A DNA stretch of 64,000 nucleotides from Multifurca ochricompacta (Eukaryota > Basidiomycota > Agaricomycetes > Russulales > Russulaceae): assembly GCA_022496185.1 (NCBI GenBank), contig WTXG01000013.1:372001-436000 (forward strand), given 5' to 3'. Of this stretch, positions 1 through 9,975 are shown piece by piece. The notes under the pieces were generated by a model that was given only the letters and a program-made list of their open reading frames with translations, did not search any database and was not told the DNA's origin. The translations under genes and the position numbers were made by a program. Each line of letters starts with the position of its first letter. The stretch's first letter is position 1.

Positions 1-702
1 TCTGGTACGCATCCCCCCTTCCAACCTCTTCCTGATATCCACAATCTCCGATTCCAACTGGAACATCCCATTTGTCAGCCTTGCCATCATCTTTGCGTGC
101 TCCTTATACTGTTGGTTTAGCGTCCTCCTCAAGGTGATACTCTTCCTCAGCCTCATGACTTCCGCCTTCAAGCGCGGCAGTCTCATGTCGTTCATCACCT
201 CATCGATCGCGAAGGCGCGACAGTCTTCCGTGGCGAGATGCCCCAACTGTTGTCAGTCAACGTGTGGTGGAGTCGACCTGTATACCTCTCCTCCAGATAG
301 ACAGGAGCTCCGTAAACCAGCCCATCCTTCTTCATACACCCCGCCACATCCATTCCGCCATTGGTATAGTAGATGTATTTGGCGATGGCTGTAGATCCGT
401 CGGCCATTGTGATCTCCAAGGGGAAGTACATCAGGAGTTGGGGTTGTTGGGGATGAACGGGAATTCTGGGGCTTCGTCATCGATCTCTCCATTGAGCAGG
501 TCGTTGGGGTGGGGGTCTTCGCGATGGGTGAAGTCGTCATTTGGGTTCGGGGATTGGTTTTTGATTCGGGCCTCTGCGCTTCATAGTCGATAGGGGAAGA
601 GGGGCGCGTGGAGGGGTGAGCAGAAGGGAAGGCTTCCATGGCCACAGTGGTGGCAGTGAAGGCGTCGATAGCGGCGGAGGCAGCGATGAAGGAGGAAGAC
701 AT
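1..702 (-). pseudogene. Element C third ORF (post-pol), 5' part, frameshifted
   Basis: This is the counterpart of the post-pol ORF of element B at 8169-9361. The start (ATG at 700-702) opens an alanine/serine/proline-rich N-terminus. A one-base loss near 560 moves the acidic linker out of frame. The stretch at about 195-431 resumes the conserved block that begins MYFPLEITMADG and includes the YIYYTNGG and GAPVYLEERYTGRLHH motifs also seen in B. Only the N-terminal part is inside the window; the zinc-knuckle part would lie to the left. Function is unknown. The position after pol is that of an env or accessory ORF, but there is no signal peptide or membrane segment, so it is not envelope-like. 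Confidence 0.75.
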
Positions 703-775
703 GTTAAAGTGTAGTTAGGACGTTGCTGGTGAGGCGTTGTTCTGGGGGGAAAAGTCTGGAGTTGGTTCCCCCTTT

Positions 776-2518
776 TTAACTGTTCTTGGGCGCTTGGGGA
801 TGTCGTAAATGGAACTCCGCAATCAGGTCGGGGCAGAGATATCCCCAGCTGGTTCCCACGAGTTGTCAGAGTCTGGGAAACCTTTCCACTTGATCAGGTA
901 ATACAATTTGCGCCCTCAGCCTTGTCGCTTGGAGTCTAGAATGCGCTCCACTTCCCATTCTTCTTCGCCGTCGATAAGGTCAGGCGGGGTCTCGGGAAGT
1001 TCTCTCCGTGAATGGAGGTTTCCTTGTAAGGGGTCAGAAGCTTGGCATGGAAGACTGGATGGATCTTCCATTTCGGCGGCAACTGCAGTTCGTAAGAGAC
1101 ATCTGACAGCTTCCTTGTGATTTGGAAGGGTCCATGGCGTCGGGGCGCTAATTTGGCCGAGGGGTGTGACGTGTGAATATTCCTACCCTCGAGCCACACC
1201 CAGTCATTGGTCTGATAAGGTGTGAATGTGCTTGGCTGTGCTGCCAGAAGCTGTTGCGCCTTTACCAGATTCTCATTGGCTGATTTCCGCAGCTCTTCCC
1301 ATTGGCCGATTTGTTCGGTTACTGACGGGACATTGATGGGCTTCTCTGTCCATGTGGTGCGTGGAGTCCAGCCCATGATAAGGGAGAAAGGGGTGGATTT
1401 TGTCGTCCCATTGGGCCATGAATTGTGAGCGAATTCTGCGGTCGACAGCCATTCTGCCCAGTTGTCTTGCCTGCCGTTGCACCAAAACCGGAGATACTGT
1501 TCCAACCATTGGTTCGTCCGCTCAGACTGTCCGTCTGTCTGTGGATGGTATGCCGTCGAGATATTCTGCGTGATGTCCAGCGTTTTGCATAAGGCTCTCG
1601 CGAATGCCAATGTAAAACGGGTATCTCGGTCAGAGATGATCCTTTTAGGGAGTCCGTAATGACGGTATACGTGGTTCAGGTATAGTTTCGCCACTCCTTC
1701 CGCTGTGATAGTTTCGTTGCAGGGAATGAAGAGGGCTGCTTTGGAACAATCATGGTCTGTGATTGTAAGGATAGTGTCGAAGCCTTGTGATTTGGGCAGC
1801 TTGACAATGAAGTCCATGGCGATGGTCTGGAAAGGAGTCGATGTACTGGGAGTGATGGGAAGCATTGGTGGGACTTTTGGGTGCGTGTTCACCTTGTTTG
1901 CTTGACATGATGCACATCCTCGTACGTAGCTCTCAATGTCTTTTTTCATATTGGGCCACCAATAGTCTCTCTTGGCCAGGGCATAAGTGTTGGCAATGCC
2001 TGGATGGCCAGCGGAGGGAAGGTCGTGATGAAAATGGATCACCCCCTCTTAATGTTGTCGCCACCGGTGACAACGAGTCGATCTCCATCTTTCCACCAAA
2101 GACCGCTGATTTCTTTTAAATTGTGAGCGTCAGCCCATGAACGACACAGGTCTTGGTTCATATTTTGGGAAACTTGTGCCCAAAGGTCCATATCATGGAG
2201 ACTGACAACGGCCGTCTTGGCAAATACCTCTTCTGGGAGGACAGTGATGTCGTTATTGTCGTCTTCCCCTGTATGCATGTCTGGTCTGCGCGACAATGCA
2301 TCTGCTCTAGCATTCTGACTCCCAGCAATGTGTTTCAGCGTGAAGTTATATTCTTCTAATTCCAGGACTTCTCGTGCTACACGTCGGCTGATCTTGTGGG
2401 GTTCCTTCCAGTATAAGAGGTTGGAATGATCAGTGTGAATGATGGTCTTATGAGGGGTGCCTGCCAAATAGGGTCGCCAGTGTCGCAACGCCTTGACTAT
2501 GGCTAAAAGCTCCCTATC
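776..2518 (-). pseudogene. pol: Element C pol, 3' half: RNase H, integrase, chromodomain
   Basis: Continuation of the C polyprotein after the insertion of element B. From 2518 downward it encodes the rest of RNase H (RELLAIVKALRHW and HTDHSN motifs). The integrase zinc finger (H..H, then CASC) follows, then the integrase core with MDFIVKLP, SDRD and the glutamate in TDGQSERT. A GPF/Y module (RRHGPFQI) and a chromodomain end near 776 close the ORF. Two single-base losses relative to element B break it: one in a run of G near 2044, giving an immediate TGA, and one in a C run near 965 just before the chromodomain. The integrase stretch 936-2042 is otherwise open and close to B, so this copy decayed by few events. 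Confidence 0.92.
2514..2518 (+). repeat. Target-site duplication CTATC, left copy
   Basis: CTATC lies directly before the 5' LTR of element B and is repeated directly after its 3' LTR at 9971-9975. Five bases is the usual duplication for Ty3/Gypsy integrases. Removing B and one copy restores the element C reading frame through ...W-D-R-E-L..., which independently confirms the boundaries. Confidence 0.97.
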
Positions 2519-3096
2519 TGTTACGAACCCCGTCTTTGCCTGTCTTTTTCCTTCTACCCAACGACAACCCTTCCCTGCCGCCCACACTTCATTACCAGAT
2601 CACGTCTCCATCGTGGGACCCGTCACATGCTCTTCGCCCATCCCCGTGACTCACTTGTTTGTTTATGTTTACCTATTTGTTTCCTTGCTTATCGCTTATC
2701 TCCTTATCATATGACCGGACATTTACTTAATCCCCTATCAGTAGAAGCCAGGCTTTACGCCCTCCGCTTTCAGATATTTGGGCCCACTTGACTCTGTTTC
2801 CTTATCTCGTAGACGCCCACCGCCTTACGTATATAAGTCCGCTATAGCTACTCAGTAGACCTTAGACTCGACTTATTGAATACATCGGTGCTAGTCTTCT
2901 GGACTCTCCCTAGATTCTTGAACGTCTGCTCGTCTCAGTGCTTCTGGCACTTTCCGCTTACCATTGTCTTAGAGTACAGCCTCTTTGACTTTGACTCGTC
3001 ACCTTTTGCTCCAAGAGATCTTATTGGTCTCTTACCTGAACCTCCGTACCGCGCTGTCACACAAGTCGTGTGGAACGTCCCGCACCGGACGTAACA
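2519..3096 (+). repeat. 5' LTR of element B
   Basis: 578 bp, TGTTACG...CGTAACA ends. It matches the 3' LTR at 9393-9970 without gaps. The seven mismatches are at 2563, 2712, 2765, 2795, 2815, 2822 and 3081; in every case one LTR has CG and the other TG or CA. It contains a TATATAA box (2830-2836) and the presumed RNA start near 2864. Confidence 0.97.
2830..2874 (+). promoter_or_regulatory. LTR core promoter and self-priming R start
   Basis: TATATAA at 2830-2836 is followed 28 nt after its last base by AGACTCGACTT at 2864-2874. That 11-mer is the exact reverse complement of AAGTCGAGTCT at 3099-3109, just inside the LTR. If transcription starts at 2864, the RNA 5' end can fold back and prime minus-strand synthesis as described for Tf1. 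The same pair, with a TATATAA, exists in element C (13224-13234 with 13459-13469, TATA at 13497-13503), although the two LTRs differ elsewhere. Confidence 0.75.
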
Positions 3097-3098
3097 TC

Positions 3099-3109
3099 AA
3101 GTCGAGTCT
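3099..3109 (+). other. Primer-binding site, self-complementary type
   Basis: AAGTCGAGTCT two bases after the 5' LTR end. It is complementary to the inferred transcript 5' end (2864-2874) and lacks the TGG start typical of tRNA-primed sites, which argues for self-priming. Confidence 0.7.
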
Positions 3110-3115
3110 CTCATC

Positions 3116-4626
3116 GTGGCTTCCAGCCGCAGTCAGACCCTCTTTAAAGAAGAACCCATCGAACGAAGGGACGAGCCTGACCTTTCACAACAAGTACTTG
3201 GCTCTGCCACCTGGAAAGATTTTGAGTCCGAGTTTGGATACTACGTCTATCACGACGGAAGATACCAACCGGTAGAATACGACGACGAGAAACGAGTTTG
3301 GTACCGTATCCGATACTTGGACAGCCGACACTCGTGGGTTACTACAGGACCCGCTCCACCTGAATTTGGATTAGGACCGTGGAGAGAAAATCCCCCGGCC
3401 ATTGTTACGGACTCTGAGCCAGAAGAGTACGTGGAAGAACACAGTGAAGAAGCACTGGTATTAGCGTCGACTACAACCCCAGTTGCACCAGCAGTTGTCA
3501 CGTCCAGAGCCCCTGCTTTGACAACTCCCCAGATTTCAATACAGTCTACCGACACCGTCACCCCATTTTACCAAAATATGTCTACTATCGCCGCTCAGCT
3601 CCCGGACCCAGTACCTCCTCCCCCTCCACCCCCGCCAGCCATGGTACCACCCAACATTCCCCCACCATCGGGGCGATTGTCAGGAGTACTGCCCCAAACA
3701 TTTACTGGAGATCGGTCGCAAAGCAAGAAGTTCATGCTGGAGTTCACGACCTTTAAGAACTTCAACCATGATGTCCCCCAGATCATCAATCCTTTCCAAC
3801 GCGCGAACCTTTTCCTCTCCCTGATCCGAGGGGAGGCGGTAGATGACTGGACCATGGAACAGCTGGAGTGGCTGAACGAACAAGTTGAGAGTGGTCGTCG
3901 TACCACTAGTGAGGCCTATGGGAAACCGTCGCCCAGAGATTCAAGGACGCATTCACGGATGGGCAAGCCAAGCAGAAGGCTGCTCGAGAACTCAAGTCCC
4001 TTAGAATGGAGAAGGGAGAGCTCGACACTTATGTAGCGAAGTTCAGAAACCTGGCCAACAGGGCCGGCTATGACACCGACGAAGAGGCCACACTGGACCT
4101 CTTCTCCCAGGGGTTGCCCAATCCGCTGGTGAAAAATATCATCCAATTCCATCATCCCAACGATTGGGATACATGGGTCGATGCTGCCCGCCGACAGCAG
4201 CAAGATTACCTCGACTTCCAGACGCGTTTTGGGGTCGATACGAAGAAGGGGAAAACCCGCGACCAGTGGAAGGCCGCCTTCGGGGTCAAACCTGCGCACA
4301 CCAGTCAGAGGGATCCAAATGCCATGGATACCTCTGCTGACAGAACCAGAGCCCGGGTGGCACTCACAGAAGACGAAAGGCAGACATTGATGAAAGAAGG
4401 AAGGTGTTTTCGCTGCAAGGCGCAAGGGCACATGTCCAGAGAATGCCCGAAAAAGGGGGCGCGAGCGGCAGAAGCGGTGGTCAAACCAGTCCAAAACAAT
4501 CCACCGACCGTCGACAAAAGGACAAAAGAAGAAAAGGCGCAGGAAATATGGGCAAACATGATGAAAGAAAGTGAGGAAGTGCGAGCCATCCTAGTAGAAA
4601 AGGCATTCGCGAAAAAGGATTTTTGA
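3116..4626 (+). pseudogene. gag: Element B gag, frameshifted
   Basis: Capsid/nucleocapsid polyprotein. The first frame runs 3116-4036; a one-base loss near 3912 shifts it, and the rest continues at 4006-4626 in another frame. The N-terminal third is proline rich. The middle matches the retrotransposon gag fold (LEFTTFKNF, NLFLSLIRGEAVDDW). The C-terminus has one zinc knuckle, CFRCKAQGHMSREC (C-X2-C-X4-H-X4-C). The intact counterpart in element C is 503 aa. The frame opens with GTG at 3116, and the frame upstream reaches a TAA in the LTR end without any ATG. The first in-frame Met is some 150 codons in, so the true start is unclear. Confidence 0.9.
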
Positions 4627-7600
4627 TTGGCTCAACCCCATCGGCCTGGGCACGAGCATTGCATGTAACCTCTGTGTACACTAGTCGCTTCAAATCTTGA
4701 AAATACCAGTACATTTCGAGACTACACAGAGAACGGCCGACCGTGACATCCTGGTTGACTCAGGAGCCACCGACAACTTCATCAGCCTGCGGATGGTGAA
4801 GACTATGGGACTAGGAATGCTGGCACTCCCCCAGGAGAAGAATATCTGGAATATTGATGGAACTGCCAATTGGGCAGGGAAAATTACACATTACACCGAC
4901 CTAAACGTCCAAGTAGGGGAGCGAACAAAGACGATACGCTTCCTAGTCACCAACCTAGGCGGAGAAGATTTGGTTCTGGGATATCCCTGGCTCGCCACAT
5001 TTGAACCTAAAATCAATTGGGGCGATGCGACAATGAGCAAGGACTCCTATCCCGTGCTTATCACATCTGTGGGGTATGACTACGCAGCCCGGCACACTGT
5101 AGCAATGGTAACGACAGAGGAGGATCCAGGCTACTGTTTCGTCACCAAAGCATCAGAGCTCGCGCAGAAGGCGATAGAAGGACAGACGGAAAAGACATTC
5201 GAAGAAGTAGTGCCTGCGGAATACCATAGACACTGGAAGGTATTCTCAGAAGAGGAATCGCAGCGCTTTCCCCCTGCACGACCATGGGATCACGCCATTG
5301 ACTTCATACCTGATACCCCATCAGCACTTGACTGCAAAATCTACCCATTGTCACAGGCAGAACAGACCGCGCTCACAACCTTCCTAGAGGAGCATCTTGC
5401 GAAAGGATATATTAGACCGTTGAAATCACCATACGCATCGCCGTTCTTCTTCATCAAGAAAAAGGATGGCAAACTTCGACCCGTTCAAGATTACGACGAA
5501 TAAACGCCTACACTGTGAAAAACGCCTACCCCTTGCCACTTATTTCGGAACTCATCGACACCATGAGGGATAAGTCCTTATTCTCCAAGATGGACGTCCG
5601 CTGGGGATACAATAACATTCGAATTAAGGATGGGATCAATGTAAAGCGGCTTTCAAGACCAATCAGGGGCTGTTCGAACCGAATGTTATGTTTTTTGGCC
5701 TTACCAACTCACCTGCTACCTTCCAATCAATGATGAACCACATCTTTCGCGACCTCATTCTCACTGGCGAAGTAGTGGTTTACATGGACGACATATTGGT
5801 TGCTACCACAAACGACCTGACTCATCATCGAAAGCGAGTGCATCAGGTGTTGGATATCCTTCACGAACACGACCTGTATCTTAAACCCGCAAAATGCTCA
5901 TTCGAACAGCCAAGCGTAGAGTACCTAGGAGTTATCCTAGAAGGGGGATGGGTACGGATGGACCCTGTAAAGGTGCAAGGAGTCCGGGAGTGGCCAGTGC
6001 CTACATGTGTCAAGGACGTACGGTCCTTCGTTGGTTTCTGTAACTTCTATCGACGCTTCGTTCGGGATTCTCAAGGATCGCCCAACCATTGAACGGATTA
6101 CTGAAGAAGGACGTCCCCTGGCACTGGACGGAAGAACATCAAACGGCTTTTGAACAGATTCGCGACATCATCAGCTCGAACCGGTCCTGTTACAACCAGA
6201 TTTGCAGAAACCTTTCGAACTCGAGGTCGATGCATCACACTTTGCAAATGGCGCCGTACTAAATCAGCGGGACACAGCGGGACTCCTTCACCCTGTAGCC
6301 TTTTACTCGGAGACATTCTCGCCAGCAGAACGGAATTATGATATTTGGGACAGGGAGTTACTGGCTATTGTGAAAGCATTGCGACATTGGCGACCATATC
6401 TAGCAGGAACTCCTCACAAGACTATTATTCACACCGATCACTCCAATCTACTGTATTGGAAGGAACCCCACAAAATTAGTCGAAGAGTTGCGCGCGAAGT
6501 CTTAGAATTGGAAGAATACAACTTCGTGCTCAAACACATTGCAGGGAGTCGCAATGCACGAGCGGATGCACTGTCGCGACGGCCGGACTTGAACGATGGC
6601 GGAGAAGATAACACCAATATTACGGTGCTCCCCGAAGAGGTCTTTGCAAACACGGCGGTTGTCAGTCTTCACGATATGGATCTATGGGCCCAAGTGTCCC
6701 AAAATATGAATCAGCAGTTATGCGAAGCATGGGCCGATGCACACAACCTGAAAAAGGTTGACGGCCTGTGGTGGAAAGACGGGGATCGACTCGTTGTCAC
6801 CGGTGGCGACAACATTAAGAGGGGGGTGATCCATTTTCACCACGACCTTCCCTCTGCAGGACATCCCGGCATCGCTAATACATATGCCCTTGCTAAACGA
6901 GACTACTGGTGGCCGAACATGAAGAAAGATGTGGAGGAATATGTGAAGGGATGTGCAGACTGTCAGGCCAACAAAGCAAACACGCACCCGCAACCACCGG
7001 CACCATCCCCAATTACACCGACAGCCTCACAACCATTCCAGACTATCGCCATGGATTTCATCGTCAAACTCCCCACTTCCAGAGGTTTCGACACGATCCT
7101 GACCGTCACCGATCACGACTGTTCAAAAGCGGCGCTATTTATACCTTGCAAAGAATCTATCACAGCGGAAGGAGTGGCCAAACTTTACCTGGATCACGTC
7201 TACAGACACTATGGCCTCCCTGAAAAGATCATCTCAGACCGCGACCCACGCTTCACGTCCGCATTTGCTAGAGCGCTCTGTAAAACGCTGAATATCGCCC
7301 AGAACATCTCTACAGCGTATCACCCACAGACAGACGGACAATCGGAAAGAACAACCAGTGGCTCGAACAGTACCTTCGGTTCTGGTGTAACGGACGACAG
7401 GATGATTGGGCGGACTGGCTAGCGACGGCAGAATTCGCACACAACTCTTGGCCCAATGGTACCACAAAAACCTCCCCATTCTCACTTATCATGGGATGGA
7501 CACCTCGGGCCACGTGGACCGGAAAGCCGACGAATGTCCCTTCAGCCACGCAGCGTATCAGCCAATGGGAAGAGATTCGGAAATCAGCCAATGAAAATCT

Positions 7601-8093
7601 GTTGAAGGCACAAAAGACCCTAGCGGAAAGACCTTCGAGGTTCACACCTTATCAGACCAATGACCTGGTATGGTTGGAAGGGAAGAACATTCACACGTCA
7701 CACCCCACGGCCAAATTAGCGCCCCGACGTCACGGACCCTTCAAGATCACAAGGAAGCTGTCAGATGTGTCATATGAACTCGAGCTTCCTCCCGCATGGC
7801 GCATCCACCCAGTCTTCCACGCCAAGCTGCTGACACCTTACAAGGAAACACCCCTGCACGGGGAAAACTTCCCAAGACCCCCACCTGACCTTATCGACGG
7901 AGAAGAGGAGTGGGAAGTAGAACGCATTCTAGACTCGAAGCGACAAGGCCGAGGGCGCAAGCTGCATTACCTAGTTAAGTGGAAGGGATTCCCAGCCTCT
8001 GACAACTCGTGGGAACCAGCCGGAGATATCTTCGCCCCGGTCCTTATCGCGGAATTTCATACCCAGCATCCAGAAGCGCCCAGAAACAGTTAA
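4620..8093 (+). pseudogene. pol: Element B pol: protease, RT, RNase H, integrase, chromodomain
   Basis: Polyprotein broken by single-base losses near 4696, 5497, 5640, 6070, 6180 and 7350. Domains in order are: aspartic protease with VDSGATDNF (about 4755), reverse transcriptase with YMDD (about 5785), RNase H with LEVDASHF and HTDHSN (6220-6450), and integrase. The integrase has an HH-CC finger (6835-6965) and a D-D-E core (MDFIVKLP, SDRDPRF, TDGQSER). A GPF module follows (about 7735), then a chromodomain starting WEVERIL and containing VKWKGF (about 7910-8040). The chromodomain is thought to steer integration by reading histone marks in this group. Pol lies in the -1 frame relative to gag at the junction. 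Most of RNase H plus integrase (6202-7422) is one open frame. Confidence 0.93.
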
Positions 8094-8168
8094 AAGGACA
8101 GTCCCAAACCCTCTTGATTTCCCCAGTATATGCCACTTCAGCAATTTACTACCACCGAACACTCTATC

Positions 8169-9361
8169 ATGTCTTTCATCTCCGCCTCTGCCGCCGTTGA
8201 CGCTTTCGCCTCCCCCATGACTGTTGTGAGAACTTCCCGTCTGCCCACCCGTCCTCCCGTCCCTCTTCCCCCATCGATTATGAAGCCGCGGAGGCCCGTG
8301 TCAAGAACCAGTCCCCAAATCCAAACGACGACTTCACTCACAGCGAAGACCCCCATCCCAATGATCTACTCAACGGAGAAATTGACGATGAAGCCCCCGA
8401 ATTCCCTTTCATTCCCAACAACCCCAACTCCTCCATGTATTTCCCCCTAGAAATCACCATGGCCGACGGGACCACAGCCATCGCCAAATATATTTACTAC
8501 ACCAACGGAGGAGTGGATGTGGCGGGATGTATGAGGAAGGATGGGCCGGTCTATGGGGCTCCCGTGTATTTGGAGGAAAGGTATACAGGTCGACTTCATC
8601 ATACACTGACCGATGAACAGTTGGGACATCTTGCCGCGGAGGACTGCCGCGCCTTTGCGATTGACGAAGTGATGAATGACATGAGGCTCCCACGCCTGAA
8701 GGCAGAAGTTGTGAGGTTGAGGAAGAACATCACATTGTGGAGGACGTTGAACCAGCAGTACAAGGAGCACGCGAAGATGATGGCTAGGCTTACGAATGGG
8801 ATGTTCCAGCTGGAACAAGAGATTGTCGAGATCAGGAAGAGGCTGGAAAAAGGAGATGCGTATCAGACGATCGCTGAAAGGTACGCCGACACTTACGCTC
8901 GACCCCTCCCTCCTCGAACATTGGGCGCGGCCCCGACGCTGCTGCCGAGTTGACTTGAGATGCCACGTCTCCACGAAAACCCCCGCGGAGAAACTTGCTG
9001 GCGTTGCGACAGCAGATACCACATCAGTTGGAACTGCCCGCTCAATCGCAAATGGTGTCGCCACTGCCGTAGCAACCTCCATTGGAGCCGACACTGCATT
9101 TTCCGACGAGTGGGAGTGGCCCCGACGATCAACAACCCGTCAGGATGGTGCGGCAAGTGTCTTCGTCACAACACCGGGCATAAAGAGATCGACTGCCCCG
9201 TCTACGACTTATGCCGCGCGTGTGGCCAGCGCGGCCCGTACGGATTCCTTCGTACCCACGCATGTCCGCAGGAGTTGGAGTCGTACAGCATGGATGACCG
9301 TAATGTAGCTGACGACTACCTAGAGTTGGTTCAAGATGATGACGGTACAAGTCGTTTCTAG
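8169..9361 (+). pseudogene. Element B third ORF: coiled-coil-like protein with tandem zinc knuckles
   Basis: A post-pol ORF in three frame pieces. The N-terminal piece from ATG 8169 is S/A/P rich, then shifts frame near 8270. An acidic linker leads into 8435-8953, which holds the conserved MYFPLEITMADG block and a charged, heptad-like helix (AEVVRLRKNITLW, EQEIVEIRKRLEKG). After another shift near 8945, the piece 8960-9361 contains two canonical knuckles, CWRCDSRYHISWNC and CRHCRSNLHWSRHC (both C-X2-C-X4-H-X4-C). Two further C-X2-C clusters follow near CGKCLRHNTGHKEIDC and CRACGQRG. Knuckles of this kind bind nucleic acid in Gag. I know of no standard Ty3 domain with this architecture; a role in packaging, chaperoning or transport of element RNA is inference. 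Confidence 0.8.
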
Positions 9362-9379
9362 CCGGGACTGCTAGAACCA

Positions 9380-9392
9380 GAAGAGGGGGTGA
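9380..9392 (+). other. Polypurine tract of element B
   Basis: GAAGAGGGGGTGA directly before the 3' LTR (TGTTACG at 9393). This is the usual place and composition for the plus-strand primer. Confidence 0.8.
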
Positions 9393-9970
9393 TGTTACGA
9401 ACCCCGTCTTTGCCTGTCTTTTTCCTTCTACCCAACAACAACCCTTCCCTGCCGCCCACACTTCATTACCAGATCACGTCTCCATCGTGGGACCCGTCAC
9501 ATGCTCTTCGCCCATCCCCGTGACTCACTTGTTTGTTTATGTTTACCTATTTGTTTCCTTGCTTATCGCTTATCTCCTTATCATACGACCGGACATTTAC
9601 TTAATCCCCTATCAGTAGAAGCCAGGCTTTACGCCCTCTGCTTTCAGATATTTGGGCCCACTTGACTCCGTTTCCTTATCTCGTAGACACCCACCACCTT
9701 ACGTATATAAGTCCGCTATAGCTACTCAGTAGACCTTAGACTCGACTTATTGAATACATCGGTGCTAGTCTTCTGGACTCTCCCTAGATTCTTGAACGTC
9801 TGCTCGTCTCAGTGCTTCTGGCACTTTCCGCTTACCATTGTCTTAGAGTACAGCCTCTTTGACTTTGACTCGTCACCTTTTGCTCCAAGAGATCTTATTG
9901 GTCTCTTACCTGAACCTCCGTACCGCGCTGTCACACAAGTCGTGTGGAACGTCCTGCACCGGACGTAACA
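9393..9970 (+). repeat. 3' LTR of element B
   Basis: 578 bp, same ends as the 5' LTR, offset 6874. It carries the decayed TG/CA form at five of the seven variable CpG sites; the 5' LTR carries it at the other two. Confidence 0.97.
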
Positions 9971-9975
9971 CTATC
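9971..9975 (+). repeat. Target-site duplication CTATC, right copy
   Basis: Second copy of the duplication flanking element B; it also belongs to the element C pol codons for W-D-R. Confidence 0.97.

Larger units (their letters stand above)
2519..9970 (+). mobile_element. Element B: complete chromovirus with two LTRs, nested in element C
   Basis: A full-length Ty3/Gypsy retrotransposon: 578-bp LTRs (2519-3096 and 9393-9970, beginning TGTTACG and ending CGTAACA), primer-binding site, gag, pol in the order protease, reverse transcriptase, RNase H, integrase and chromodomain, a third ORF and a polypurine tract. The family is the Tf1/sushi/Maggy-like chromovirus group, judged from domain order, GPF/Y module, chromodomain and self-priming signal. 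The LTRs differ at only seven of 578 positions with no indel, so insertion is fairly recent. Yet gag, pol and ORF3 carry about nine one-base deletions relative to C. Either the copy was mobilised in trans or these are sequence errors. Confidence 0.97.

Noticed and set aside
2600..3275. Short plus-strand frames across the 5' LTR
   Set aside because: The same frames recur in the 3' LTR and are explained by the LTR sequence and the gag start; no separate gene.
8169..9361. Reading the third ORF as an envelope gene
   Set aside because: No signal peptide, membrane span or glycoprotein-like cysteine pattern; zinc knuckles point to nucleic acid binding.
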